NCBI GenBank assembly: GCA_050010575.1
Contig: JBEKKU010000007.1
Span: 1 to 38,633, forward strand
DNA length: 38,633 bases
Direction: 5' to 3'
Source: Palsa-1188 sp050010575
GTDB taxonomy: Bacteria; Bacillota; DSM-12270; Thermacetogeniales; Thermacetogeniaceae
Shown here: positions 7,478 through 16,566 of the stretch, piece after piece
How the letters are laid out: each line of letters starts with the position of its first letter
Position numbering within the stretch: the first letter of the stretch is position 1
The notes under the pieces: generated by a model
Database searches by the model: none
What the model saw: the letters and a program-made list of their open reading frames with translations, nothing else
What the model was told of the DNA's origin: nothing
Made by a program: the position numbers and the translations under genes

Positions 7478-9670
7478 TTAATTCTTGGTGTGATTGAGGA
7501 TCTGCAACAATATACTTTTAGACTGATCAACCGAACCATTAACCCCTACCCAGAAAATATAAGCCATGTTATAACCCATATCTAGCTTAGTGATAGGAAT
7601 TACCGCCCATACTTCCTGATAGTTATCTGTGCGGCCAGAAGCCGCGTCATAGCCCCTTTTAAGCACAACCAGTTGTCCAGCGCCAAGAGGCGTGTCAATG
7701 TTTTCGACACTCTGCTCCTGGCTGTGGTTAGGTATCGTCGAACCAAGGTAGGTATCCGGATTATACCCTTCCAGGAAAGACCCTCCCATGCTCAGGCCAT
7801 TCTGATCAACGAAGGTGATTTCCTGGCCCGGGGCTGAGCCTTTGGTGGCTTGCCAGTTGTCAGGTAGAACAAACTTGACATCCTGATATGCCAACAAGGT
7901 TTGCGCGCTAGGTTCGCCCGGCCCTTGCCCCAGCCAGTGAATACTAAACCAGGCCGGATAATAATTCCCATAGTAGCCGGGGCTGCCGGATAGGCCGCTT
8001 AACAGTTCGGTCTCGGTGCCTCCTTTGAGCGGCGCCAAGAAAAGAGATCCTGCGGACATCCTATCCAAATGCAGAAAGACCAGGCTGACACCATCCGGAG
8101 AGATAACGGGCGCATAATCAGAAGTACCTGCAGTGTCAGTAGTAAGCGCCTGCAGGCCACTGCTGTCACCCAGCCAGATCCGCTGGCCAGGTGCCATCAC
8201 ACCCCAATAGCCTTTAGGCTGTCCCTCCCAGTTAAGGCTCTCAGCGCCGCGGCAGAAAACCACGCGGTAGGGAACGGTTTGCGTCCATACCGGTTGCGCA
8301 TCTACCTGTCCAACGCTGCCACAGTCGTCGATTTTGCCGTCTGCCATGTTGGCGATGAACAGTCTTTTGTCCATGGTCGCTTCCCTGCCGCTGCCTTTAA
8401 TGAAGGCTAACCGCTTGCTGTCCGGCGACCAGGCAAGCCACTCCGGATATGACAAACCGCAGCCCAGATCGAGTGTTTTGCCGGTTGTGCTGTCAAGCAG
8501 CTCGATGGCTACTCCGTCCGCTGACAAGGAGCCAGAGTTGGGCCTGAGGTAGTAAGCCAGGTATTCGCCATCGGGTGACCATTTGAACCCCGTCGCCCCC
8601 CAGGAAGAGATAATATCCCCCTGTTGGACAACCTTGTTCCCAAACTGCAGCAGGTTGAGGCGCTTACCATCGAGCACAATTCGATCAATCCGCAGCCCCT
8701 GCTCCGAATTGGCGGGAAACGATACCGCCAGACTCCGGCCATCAGGTGCCCAACCAAAATCTAAGGCGTCGCCGATCTCCGGCACGAGCGTGCTCGTCTT
8801 GGCCTCCCCGGCGGCAATCTGCGCCATCTTTATACTATACCCGGTAAATTGGGTTCCCGACGGCGCCGTTAAATAAACGATAGTGTTGTCTGTCGGCGAC
8901 CAGGCCACAGTCATCTGATTGGACAAGGCAGGGACGAAGTTCTGATTGACCTGGTAGGCCCCGCTCCCATCAGCCATAACGACCCAGAGGTGGTTATCAT
9001 CCGAATAGGCTGCATCCTGACCACGGCTGTCGTTTTGCAGATAGGCCAGCCACTGTCCGTCCGGAGACCAGCCGACAATGCTGACGGTTCCAGTATGGGT
9101 CACCTGTACGGGTGGTTCGCCATGTTCCTCTGTGTGCAAGAGCCACAAGTACCCGTTGCTGGTAAAGGCAATGTTTGCCGGCAGAGAGCCATCGCACAAC
9201 CTGTGTACATTTGCAGTCTGTTTGGAGGCGATCTCCACCGTTTGCGTTTGCTCATCCCAGCTTGCATGACCACCGAGCGCTTCGGCAACAAACCGCACCG
9301 GGGCAAAGAGCCGGTCTTGCAGGATTATCGCGGGGAGATCAAGCTCCACCTGCTCGTCATTGAGCAAAGCCGTCCGGTTACCCACAATCAATTTAATGGT
9401 AATGTCATTCGTAGCAATGGTTGCCATACAATGGACGCTATCCCATTCTAGCTTAGCTCCCAGGGCGCCGGCCAAGTTGAAGGCAGGCGCCAGCACGCGG
9501 CCGTTCATGCTTACCGGCTGTGGATATCCCAGGTCGTTGTTGTCAACGAGCACTTGGGGACCAGAAGCTTGCGCCTGTGCGGGAACAATCGTAACCGCCA
9601 GAGCGCATGCCAAGACTCCAAGCAATACCGCTACAGCAATAACGACCTTACTTTTGCTCAACCGGTACAT
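7478..9670 (-). CDS. Secreted protein with copper-amine-oxidase N-like domain and WD40/TolB-like propeller
   Basis: A 730-residue exported protein. Residues about 8-33 form a signal peptide (VVIAVAVLLGVLACALAVTI) ending near an Ala-rich cleavage region. Residues about 38-148 are a stalk-like 'copper amine oxidase N-terminal' domain, recognisable from VSMNGRVLAPAFNLAGALGA and RLFAPVRFVAEALGGHASWD; these are usually cell-surface modules, not oxidases. From about 160 to 590 there are repeated propeller blades of the SPDGQWLAYL / SPDGEYLAYY / SPDSKRLAFI type (PD40/TolB-like). The last 130 residues form a separate globular region without a family I recognise. The ATG at 9670 follows AAGGAGG. The gene stands alone. 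A surface-binding or sensing role is inference. Confidence 0.85.
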   Translation of the reverse strand: MYRLSKSKVVIAVAVLLGVLACALAVTIVPAQAQASGPQVLVDNNDLGYPQPVSMNGRVLAPAFNLAGALGAKLEWDSVHCMATIATNDITIKLIVGNRTALLNDEQVELDLPAIILQDRLFAPVRFVAEALGGHASWDEQTQTVEIASKQTANVHRLCDGSLPANIAFTSNGYLWLLHTEEHGEPPVQVTHTGTVSIVGWSPDGQWLAYLQNDSRGQDAAYSDDNHLWVVMADGSGAYQVNQNFVPALSNQMTVAWSPTDNTIVYLTAPSGTQFTGYSIKMAQIAAGEAKTSTLVPEIGDALDFGWAPDGRSLAVSFPANSEQGLRIDRIVLDGKRLNLLQFGNKVVQQGDIISSWGATGFKWSPDGEYLAYYLRPNSGSLSADGVAIELLDSTTGKTLDLGCGLSYPEWLAWSPDSKRLAFIKGSGREATMDKRLFIANMADGKIDDCGSVGQVDAQPVWTQTVPYRVVFCRGAESLNWEGQPKGYWGVMAPGQRIWLGDSSGLQALTTDTAGTSDYAPVISPDGVSLVFLHLDRMSAGSLFLAPLKGGTETELLSGLSGSPGYYGNYYPAWFSIHWLGQGPGEPSAQTLLAYQDVKFVLPDNWQATKGSAPGQEITFVDQNGLSMGGSFLEGYNPDTYLGSTIPNHSQEQSVENIDTPLGAGQLVVLKRGYDAASGRTDNYQEVWAVIPITKLDMGYNMAYIFWVGVNGSVDQSKSILLQILNHTKN

Positions 9671-9711
9671 GTAGGCAAGACCTCCTTGACATGGTCAAGT
9701 TGCCCTTGGCC

Positions 9712-10404
9712 TCATTTCACTTTCAGCGTCCGCAGATATGCCTTTGCTTCATCACCGATACGGTAACTCTCAATCGCTTTTTGGATGGCTTTGTTATGCG
9801 TCCACTTCTCTAAACGCTGTTCCTGAATGTACGGCAAAGTCGCATCGTACTGTTTGACCAGAGCCGTGGAGAAATACCAGGCGATCATCATGTTGACATA
9901 GTATCCCTCCGACCGCACACATGCCACAAGCTCAAGCATCTCCGGCCGGAAATTGTCGTCGCAATAAAAGCTCATCAGCATTTCGATACCGAAGCGCATA
10001 GTGTAGGTCTGGCCAGATTTCAGCCAGACTTTTATCTTCTCGTAGAGTTCGGACAGATGCTTTTTAAATACCTTCGGTGAAATCAGGTCGCAGGTTGCCC
10101 AGTTGTCTATGTACGGTAGAAATGCTTCTACAGCAGCAATGGAGATGTCATAATCCTCAATAGTTTCGATCAGGAAGCCATGCAGGTTATTTTCCTCATG
10201 ATACGTGTGCGGCAGGATTTTAAGAAATTCCAAGGCCTCCGGCGTTTTGGATAACTTCCGGGCGAGCTTCCGTAGCTCCGGCGTGCGAACGCCAATGACA
10301 GTTTCCGGTTTAACTGTCGGCATGAGTTTGCACTGAAATTCTTTGTATTTTAGATCCTGTAGCTCAAACAGCTGGCTTTGGACATCTTCTTCTACGCTGC
10401 TCAT
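9712..10404 (-). CDS. AlkD-like DNA alkylation repair protein
   Basis: A 230-residue HEAT-repeat protein of the AlkD family, DNA glycosylases that remove alkylated purines such as 3-methyladenine and 7-methylguanine without flipping the base. The pattern GVRTPELRKLARKL near residue 38 and the active-site segment NWATCDLI (W102, D106) fit the family's catalytic Trp/Asp pair. The C-terminal half carries alpha-helical repeats (AWYFSTALVKQYDATLPYI). The ATG at 10404 is chosen because GAGAAAGGG precedes it; the frame is open 35 codons further upstream but that part looks unrelated. It ends 41 bases from the neighbouring minus-strand gene's start. Enzymatic activity is inferred from family membership. 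Confidence 0.87.
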   Translation of the reverse strand: MSSVEEDVQSQLFELQDLKYKEFQCKLMPTVKPETVIGVRTPELRKLARKLSKTPEALEFLKILPHTYHEENNLHGFLIETIEDYDISIAAVEAFLPYIDNWATCDLISPKVFKKHLSELYEKIKVWLKSGQTYTMRFGIEMLMSFYCDDNFRPEMLELVACVRSEGYYVNMMIAWYFSTALVKQYDATLPYIQEQRLEKWTHNKAIQKAIESYRIGDEAKAYLRTLKVK

Positions 10405-11013
10405 ATCATTTCCCTTTCTCACCGGATAAATGTTCCTATGACAGAACCAGCCGCTCCTTCTCTCCGGGCCGGTCGTAGTGAAGCACGAGGTATACTCCGG
10501 GCACTTCACGCGCCTCCCTCATGAACTCATATCCTCGCCCAAGACCAGGGCTTCGATTCTTCCGTGTTATTCTTCAATTTACCGGAGCTTTCCTGCACTT
10601 TTTTGCCCAATTGTTCCAATAAAACTAAATAAATCAACGAACGCAGAGGCTTTTTTAAGCGCTGTTCCCGCGCTAAATTATCCCCCTCATTCGCGCGCCA
10701 TGATCACCGTTTTCAGCAGCATAAGCCTGGCCGATTTTGTTGGCATAGTCTTGCTTCTTCAGTCTAGATGAAGCTGCGCCATCCTTACGCCTGTGGAATA
10801 ACCTGCATGCAACATCTTACAACTAGTCATTATTTATCACTTATGGGTAATGATACAGTTTATCCCATACCCTTTCTTTTCTGATGATCTCAGACAGAGA
10901 GGGGGAAAAGAAGCCGCTCCCGAAGAAATAATATTTAATTCATAATACAGTGTAAGATTTCTTCCTGGGCTTGCGTAATCTAAGTAGGCCCAGCTGGGAA
11001 AGGCGGAACAAAT
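10405..11013. other. Intergenic region upstream of the divergent alkD-like and ECF sigma genes
   Basis: About 600 bases with no convincing gene. Near the alkD side there is an inverted repeat GTGAAG/CTTCAC (10478-10483 and 10504-10509). Near the sigma-factor side, TGTAAG at 10951-10956 and CGTA at 10974-10977 are separated by 17 bases, loosely like the TGAAAC/CGTA pattern of ECF promoters, which would suit an autoregulated sigma gene. The match is weak. The stretch 10860-10960 is AT-rich. A short open frame on the minus strand here has no recognisable similarity. Confidence 0.3.
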
Positions 11014-11688
11014 TTGGAAGGGCACACTCCCGACCATGAACTGGTCAGGCAAACGCTCGCCGGTGACATCCAGGCTTTTGAAATGATTGTGGAGCGTCAC
11101 CAGCAGACGGTTTACCGGATCCTGTACCGGCTATTGAGAAATAAGCAGGAGGCGGAAGACATCGCCCAGGAGGCTTTTTTGAGATGCTACCGGCACCTTG
11201 GAAAGTACGATCAGGACCGGCCATTCGCGCCCTGGCTGTACCAGGTTGCCACCAATCTGGCTTTGAGCAGGCTCCGTCACCTGGTGAAGCACCAATCGGT
11301 ATCCTGGGATGCTTGCGATCACCGGTTCTCAGAGACCCAGGCGACAGAAACAGGCTGGCAGACCGGCCTGCCCACCAGAGAGGGGCCGAGCCGGAGCCTC
11401 GATCCGGCAGCAGCCTGGGAAAAGAGAGAGGCCAGGTCCGAAATTATCCAGGCCCTGAGAAGCCTCAAACCACCAGACCAACTGATCATCATCCTACGCT
11501 ATTTCGAAGAACTGAGTTACGAGGAGATCGCCTACGTCATGCAGACCAGGCGCAACATCGTCGAGGTTCGCCTCTTCCGCGCCAGGCAAAGACTGCGCAA
11601 TATCCCGGCGCTGCAGCAGGAATGGGGGAACGCCCAATGTCATCATCAGGATGGAGGAGTGACGGCATGTACACCTGTAAGGAAATAA
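11014..11688 (+). CDS. ECF-type RNA polymerase sigma factor (SigW-like)
   Basis: A 224-residue extracytoplasmic-function sigma factor that directs RNA polymerase to stress promoters. Region 2 covers about residues 20-90, with the classic segments AFEMIVERHQQTVYRILYRL and EAEDIAQEAFLRCYRHLGKY followed by FAPWLYQVATNLALSRLR. Region 4 lies at about 150-200 (LRYFEELSYEEIAYVMQTRR, then VEVRLFRARQRLR). The linker between them is long. The start is a TTG at 11014 preceded by GGAAAGGCGG. The last 22 bases overlap the anti-sigma gene, so the two are translated together. The signal that activates it is presumably sensed by that partner. Confidence 0.92.
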   Translation: MEGHTPDHELVRQTLAGDIQAFEMIVERHQQTVYRILYRLLRNKQEAEDIAQEAFLRCYRHLGKYDQDRPFAPWLYQVATNLALSRLRHLVKHQSVSWDACDHRFSETQATETGWQTGLPTREGPSRSLDPAAAWEKREARSEIIQALRSLKPPDQLIIILRYFEELSYEEIAYVMQTRRNIVEVRLFRARQRLRNIPALQQEWGNAQCHHQDGGVTACTPVRK

Positions 11689-12779
11689 GCAAGCTCCTCG
11701 ACCTCTATACCGACGGCGAGCTTGATGAACAGCGCCGGCTCTTAGCGGAAACCCACCTGCAAGGCTGCCATCTCTGCAGCCGGCTGGTACGCCTCAGAGA
11801 AGAAGAGGCGCGGCTGATCCGCTCCGACGATCCGGTGCCCGCACTCTCCCCCGGCTTTACCAGGCAGGTCATGGCCAGCCTGGGCCCGGTCATGCGCTCC
11901 CCGGCCCAGGGGCAGTGGCTGTTTTCCCTGAGAAAGAGTTTGGCCAGACCCTGGCTCGCCCCGGCCCTGGCCGGCCTGGTCCTGCTGGCGGCAGTCTCCT
12001 ACGCGGCCTCGCTGCACCTGATCACCGCCAGCCCGAAACAGGTTGCTTTGCAAAATTCACAGTCGGGTTCACAGGCTCAACCTCAACTGACTCTACCCGG
12101 GAGCATGACATTTTCGGCAGAAGGCGGCAAGGCCGCCAGCGATAACAGCAGCCTTAACAAGCAAGAACTTACGGGAGCTGTTGCCCCCAAAACGCCAGCC
12201 GACAGTGGTGAGGCCGACAGGGTAGCCAGCAGCAGGAACGTCACCCCCGTAGCCCAGGCTATCAGTCCAACAAACGCCACCAGTCCCACGGTTGACGGCG
12301 CATCGGACGCTCAAACGCCGGCGGCTGGCAGTATGCCGGATACCGGAACACCAGTACCGCCTCTGTTGAGCCTGGCCCCCCGGCAGAACAGCCTCGAAGC
12401 GCTGGAGCAGCAAGGCTACACGGTGTTCCAGCCCGGCTATCTGCCTTCGGGATACACCTTCGACCACTATTCCCTCTTGCCCGGAGGATCTGACAGCGCG
12501 CAGAACACTGACCCGCTCACCGGCAAGGAGCATATCCTGCTCAGCTATCGCAATATCATGTCCGGCGCCCTGTTGACCCTGGAGATCCAGGCCCTGGCCA
12601 ACCCGGCGCCACCGCCCCAGATTGTTTCGAACGCCAATGCGACGGGCAGCCAGCAAACCGGGGCCAACCGGATCGCCCGGCAGATTCAGAAACTTGGCCA
12701 TTACTTCATGCTGCAGGTAACTGGAACTATTTCGCCCGACGAACTGCAAATAGTAGCCGACTCCGTGAGTGCTTATTAA
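11667..12779 (+). CDS. Membrane-bound zinc-finger anti-sigma factor
   Basis: A 370-residue anti-sigma factor that would hold the upstream ECF sigma at the membrane. Residues 1-50 form the cytoplasmic zf-HC2 anti-sigma domain, with the zinc motif HLQGCHLC (H30, C34, C37). One transmembrane helix lies at about 97-117 (PALAGLVLLAAVSYAASLHL). It is followed by a long extracytoplasmic Ser/Thr/Ala/Pro/Asn-rich linker (about 120-240) and a C-terminal globular domain of DUF4367-like appearance (LEQQGYTVFQPGYLPSGYTF). The ATG at 11667 has GGAGGAG just upstream. The outer domain is the likely sensor; release of sigma by proteolysis is known for this class but is not visible here. Confidence 0.9.
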   Translation: MYTCKEISKLLDLYTDGELDEQRRLLAETHLQGCHLCSRLVRLREEEARLIRSDDPVPALSPGFTRQVMASLGPVMRSPAQGQWLFSLRKSLARPWLAPALAGLVLLAAVSYAASLHLITASPKQVALQNSQSGSQAQPQLTLPGSMTFSAEGGKAASDNSSLNKQELTGAVAPKTPADSGEADRVASSRNVTPVAQAISPTNATSPTVDGASDAQTPAAGSMPDTGTPVPPLLSLAPRQNSLEALEQQGYTVFQPGYLPSGYTFDHYSLLPGGSDSAQNTDPLTGKEHILLSYRNIMSGALLTLEIQALANPAPPPQIVSNANATGSQQTGANRIARQIQKLGHYFMLQVTGTISPDELQIVADSVSAY

Positions 12780-12861
12780 CTGGAAAACTGTAATTGCTTA
12801 TCTGCTCCATAGAAAGTGCTGAGACTGTTCAGGTAACACGAAAAAGAGAGGAGTGAACCAG

Positions 12862-15003
12862 ATGGATAATTGCCGAAAACCATGGACTATCTACTGCCTG
12901 GCCACCGCCGCCATACTGTTGCTGGTTGCCCTGAGCCTGACCGGCGTCATCCGGCCGCAGCCGGTCGAAGCCAGTGGCGCCGAGCGCTTCAAGGACATCC
13001 AGGAACTGCAGGCGTTCATAGACAGCCATACCAAACTGGCCACACTGCTGAATCCAAATTACTATTTCTCGGCTCTAGGCGGGGTGTTGTTGGATACAGC
13101 ACAGGGCCCGACCGTAAAATCTACAGCGTCCTCCGTGACCAACAGCGCTGCCGCTCCTGCTGCGCCTGGCGCAGCGCCAACCGGCGCGGCAACCGATTTT
13201 TCCACCACCAACAACCAGGTGGCCGGGGTGGACGAGGCCGATATCGTCAAGAGCGACGGCAGCTATCTATACGTGAAGTCCGGCCAGAAGATCGACATCC
13301 TGGCCGCCTACCCGCCGGATAGCGCCAAGGTATTGTCCAGCCTGACTTTTGACAACTCCCCGGTGGGGTTGTTCGTCTACGGCAGCCAGCTGCTGGTGAT
13401 CAGCCAGCAGGAGCCCCTGATGAGGCCGATGATCGCCGTCCCGAACATCGTTGCGCCCGGCGGCGGCGCCTTTCGGCCAGCCCCCCTCTCTCCAGGTCTG
13501 AAAATATCCGTCTATGACACTGCGGATAAAACCGCTCCCCGGCTGAAAGACTCGTTTGCCATCACCGGGGCCGATTACGTGGACTCCCGGATGATCGGCG
13601 GCTATGTCTACCTGATCGCCAACACCCCGCTCAACCTGGGCCAATACCAGAACGACGGACAGAACGATGTCCGCCTGCCGGAGATCGTCGAGGGGAACGG
13701 CGGCGTCACCACCTTCCCGGCCACGGCGATCCAGCACTTCGACATCCCCTATCCCAGCTATAACTACACCATGGTGCAGGCCTACAATATGAATGCCCTG
13801 ACCAGGAAGACCAGCATCTTTCTGACTGGCGCCACCCAGCAGGTCTTTGTGTCGGCCCAGAACATCTACCTGACTTCCCAGGACCCGGTCGACCCGATCC
13901 CCATCTTCCAGAAATACCTCGACCGCCTGACTCCCCTGCTGCCGTCCAGTCTGACCAGCCAACTGCAAGATCCCCAGATCCCGGAGGAGCAGAAGCTGGA
14001 GCAACTGGCCGCGGTGCTCGCCATGGGCAACAACACCGGGCCCGGCAACCAGGCAGAGATCGCCCAGGTGGTGTCGGAGTTGCGGCAAGACATGGTAAAA
14101 GCCCAGGACCAGACCCTGGTGCAAAAGTTCCGGATCACCGGCTACGATGCAGTATTTCAGGTCAAGGCAACAGTGCCGGGCCAGGTCCTCAACCAATTCT
14201 CCATAGACGAGCAGGACGGCTATTTCCGGATCGCCACCACCACCCGCGACCCGCAGAACTGGAATAATAGCAGCAACAATATCTTCGTCTACGGACCGGA
14301 TCTGCAATTGGCGGGACAATTGACCGGCCTGGCTCCGGGCGAGCAGATCTACTCCGCCCGGTTCCTGGGCCAGCGCGCCTACCTGGTCACCTACAAACAG
14401 ATCGACCCCTTCTTCGTGGTCGATCTGGCCGACCCGGCATCGCCGAAGGTGCTCGGCTACCTGAAGATCCCCGGCTTCTCCGACTACCTGCACCCTTACG
14501 ACGATAACCACATCATCGGCATCGGCAAGGACACGACGCCCAATCTCCAGGAGAATGGGATGCCGCGCCCGACCGGGCTGAAGATCGCCCTGTTCGACGT
14601 CACCAACCCGGAGCAACCCAGAGAGCTCTCCCGGTACGCCTTGCCCGACGGCTCCGATTCCACGGCCCTTTACGACCATAAGGCCTTTCTGTTCAGCCAG
14701 GCCAAGCACCTGCTGGCGCTGCCCGTATCCTCATCGCAGAATATCGGGTCACAGTACAGCTACTGGCAGGGAGCCTACGTCTTCAACATCTCACTCGATC
14801 AGGGGATCACCCTCAAGGGCACCATCGATCACTCGGACTCCAGCCAGTTGCAGACCAACAACCAGTACCTGCTGCCCTATCAGCAATACGGCAACGTCCA
14901 GCGAATCCTATATATCAACGATGTGCTCTATACTGTTTCGGACGCCCTGGTCAAGCTCAACAACATCAACAGCCTGGCCGAGTTGAAGTCCTTGAAGCTC
15001 TAA
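12862..15003 (+). CDS. Membrane-anchored beta-propeller domain protein (PF09826 type)
   Basis: A 713-residue protein with an N-terminal hydrophobic anchor or signal (residues about 9-30, IYCLATAAILLLVALSLTGV). The rest is an extracytoplasmic beta-propeller of the Beta_propel family, recognised by TTNNQVAGVDEADIVKSDGS and the following SYLYV, and by repeated blade motifs such as DQNTLVQ-like and GYFRIATTTRD. An ATG at 12862 is chosen because GAGAGGAG lies nine bases before it; a GTG at 12853 directly abuts that site and is unlikely. It begins 82 bases after the anti-sigma gene on the same strand. Propeller proteins of this family are often encoded beside ECF sigma/anti-sigma pairs, so a role in sensing or executing the envelope response is a reasonable inference. 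Confidence 0.88.
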   Translation: MDNCRKPWTIYCLATAAILLLVALSLTGVIRPQPVEASGAERFKDIQELQAFIDSHTKLATLLNPNYYFSALGGVLLDTAQGPTVKSTASSVTNSAAAPAAPGAAPTGAATDFSTTNNQVAGVDEADIVKSDGSYLYVKSGQKIDILAAYPPDSAKVLSSLTFDNSPVGLFVYGSQLLVISQQEPLMRPMIAVPNIVAPGGGAFRPAPLSPGLKISVYDTADKTAPRLKDSFAITGADYVDSRMIGGYVYLIANTPLNLGQYQNDGQNDVRLPEIVEGNGGVTTFPATAIQHFDIPYPSYNYTMVQAYNMNALTRKTSIFLTGATQQVFVSAQNIYLTSQDPVDPIPIFQKYLDRLTPLLPSSLTSQLQDPQIPEEQKLEQLAAVLAMGNNTGPGNQAEIAQVVSELRQDMVKAQDQTLVQKFRITGYDAVFQVKATVPGQVLNQFSIDEQDGYFRIATTTRDPQNWNNSSNNIFVYGPDLQLAGQLTGLAPGEQIYSARFLGQRAYLVTYKQIDPFFVVDLADPASPKVLGYLKIPGFSDYLHPYDDNHIIGIGKDTTPNLQENGMPRPTGLKIALFDVTNPEQPRELSRYALPDGSDSTALYDHKAFLFSQAKHLLALPVSSSQNIGSQYSYWQGAYVFNISLDQGITLKGTIDHSDSSQLQTNNQYLLPYQQYGNVQRILYINDVLYTVSDALVKLNNINSLAELKSLKL

Positions 15004-15075
15004 ACTGCCCGCCCGCTGGCATCTTTCGGACACCAGCCCGTGGTAGTCATCAGGTAAATACCAGTTAAGAACAGC

Positions 15076-15108
15076 AAAAACCGGCCACATCAGAGGGCCG
15101 GTTTTTTT
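15076..15108. terminator. Bidirectional intrinsic terminator
   Basis: Stem CCGGCC (15081-15086) and GGCCGG (15096-15101), flanked by five A residues on the left and seven T residues on the right. It sits between the convergent beta-propeller gene (plus) and ypeB (minus) and can stop transcription from both sides. Confidence 0.88.
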
Positions 15109-15142
15109 GCCATATCTATATGCATTTCAAGTCAAACTCATT

Positions 15143-16501
15143 TTAAAGGGTGAGAGTACCGTTGGGCAAGTTTAGCAGCTTGAGGATATGCTCCTCCTCC
15201 CCGCTCTGAGCATTTATGTAAACTAGGAAGGTCTCGTCGGCCAGTTTGGTCTTGAATTCGTAGGCGAGCGATTCACCCTTGCTGGTAGTGGGGATTATGG
15301 CCAGCCGCTCCGACAGCACCTGGATCCGGGGGCTGAGCTTGGCCTGGGCCTGCGCTACCGTGACCTTCGGCGACGGCAACGCCCGCTGATGATGCGAGGT
15401 CAGATAGCCCAGGGCCTCGTATCCCAATACCTGCCCGTTGTCCAGGGCCACCTGCAGTTTGATCTGGTCCGGGTAGACCACCACGTCGCCCTGCTTGTAA
15501 GCAAAGGAGATGGTCAGCACATTCTGTTCGCGCAGGCTGTAGGTTGGCATGAAGTCTGTTAAACCACGGGAGTTGAGAAAGTTCAGGGCCTGAGCACGGC
15601 CCTGATCATCGGTGAGCCTGGCTGCAGCGACGGGGCGCGGGTTGAGCATGAACACCACGTGCCCGCCCTGCTTGCTGACATCTACGGTGATAGTGTCCTG
15701 GGGGCCGGGGCCCGTGCGCAGCGCCAGGCTGTAGGAAGGGATCTTCCCCTTGACATTCCCTGCTACCACCGTCTGCTGTACTGCCGCGCCACCCAGGTCA
15801 GCAAAGCCCCGGGCAATCTGCTTGGCCTGATCCAGGGAGACCTGGCCCCCGGTCAGCCCCTGTGGTTGGATCTTATCTATATGGTCGGAGAAGGGGCCGT
15901 CGTAGACCAGCACCGGCAGTTCTTGCAGCCGGGTTTCCAATTGACGGAAACTGTTGTCAACGCTGCTAATGGAGCCCTGGGGCAGCTTGTTGGCCAAACC
16001 GCTCTGGATCTCGGTCCAGTGGAAGGCGCCGGTGGCCGCCGCTCGCTCCACCGTGGACATCTCCTGGTTCAAGGAGACCGCTGTCTGGTAAAGCTGCTGC
16101 ATCGTCTGCCAGTCCTTGTCGCTCAGGCTCCTGTCCTTGTTTTGTTTGGCCAGGGTATAGGCGTAGTCCCCGACCTGAGACAGGAACTTGGATGTCTTGG
16201 CCACCACATCGTGGGAAACAGGCAACTGGTTCAGGTTCTCCTGGGCGGCGTTGGCATTGTACCAGAGGTCGGAAAAAAGGGCGTCCATCTGGTCCGGCGA
16301 GCCGCTCACCAGTCCCTTGGACAACAGCGCTTCGACATTTTTAGTGCGCTGCAGGGTATCATAGAAGGCCCGGCTGTATTTGTTCTGGAGCAGTACATCC
16401 GCCTGACGCTTTGCCCGTATTTGACTGATTCCCCAAAAGGCGGTGGCCCCCCAGAGAATGGCCAGGGCGACAATCGCCACGGTGGAGCGCGATGCTTTCA
16501 T
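15143..16501 (-). CDS. ypeB: Germination protein YpeB
   Basis: Partner protein of the spore cortex-lytic enzyme SleB; each protein stabilises the other in the dormant spore. The 452-residue length matches the usual about 450. Residues about 7-28 are an N-terminal membrane anchor (VAIVALAILWGATAFWGI). The helical N-terminal half includes YSRAFYDTLQRTKNVEALLS and the Trp/Asn-rich segment FSDLWYNANAAQENLNQL, both typical of YpeB. The C-terminal half carries PepSY repeats (VSLDQAKQIARGFADLGG and VTVAQAQAKLSPRIQVLSER). It follows sleB on the same strand by 65 bases, the standard sleB-ypeB order. The start follows AGGAGTT on the minus strand. Confidence 0.94.
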   Translation of the reverse strand: MKASRSTVAIVALAILWGATAFWGISQIRAKRQADVLLQNKYSRAFYDTLQRTKNVEALLSKGLVSGSPDQMDALFSDLWYNANAAQENLNQLPVSHDVVAKTSKFLSQVGDYAYTLAKQNKDRSLSDKDWQTMQQLYQTAVSLNQEMSTVERAAATGAFHWTEIQSGLANKLPQGSISSVDNSFRQLETRLQELPVLVYDGPFSDHIDKIQPQGLTGGQVSLDQAKQIARGFADLGGAAVQQTVVAGNVKGKIPSYSLALRTGPGPQDTITVDVSKQGGHVVFMLNPRPVAAARLTDDQGRAQALNFLNSRGLTDFMPTYSLREQNVLTISFAYKQGDVVVYPDQIKLQVALDNGQVLGYEALGYLTSHHQRALPSPKVTVAQAQAKLSPRIQVLSERLAIIPTTSKGESLAYEFKTKLADETFLVYINAQSGEEEHILKLLNLPNGTLTL

Positions 16502-16566
16502 CCTAAAACTCCTCCTTGACAGTAAGCAGATGCCGCATACAATCCTGCCGGTGGCAGATTAAAAGC

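Noticed and set aside
10478..11100. Short open frames in the gap before the ECF sigma gene
   Set aside because: No ribosome sites, no recognisable motifs, and odd composition; treated as non-coding.
13267..14709. 480-codon minus-strand open frame opposite the beta-propeller gene
   Set aside because: Its translation is repetitive Gly/Val/Asp/Leu-rich sequence of no known family, as expected when reading the antisense of a GC-rich gene. The plus-strand frame has clear domain homology and a ribosome site.
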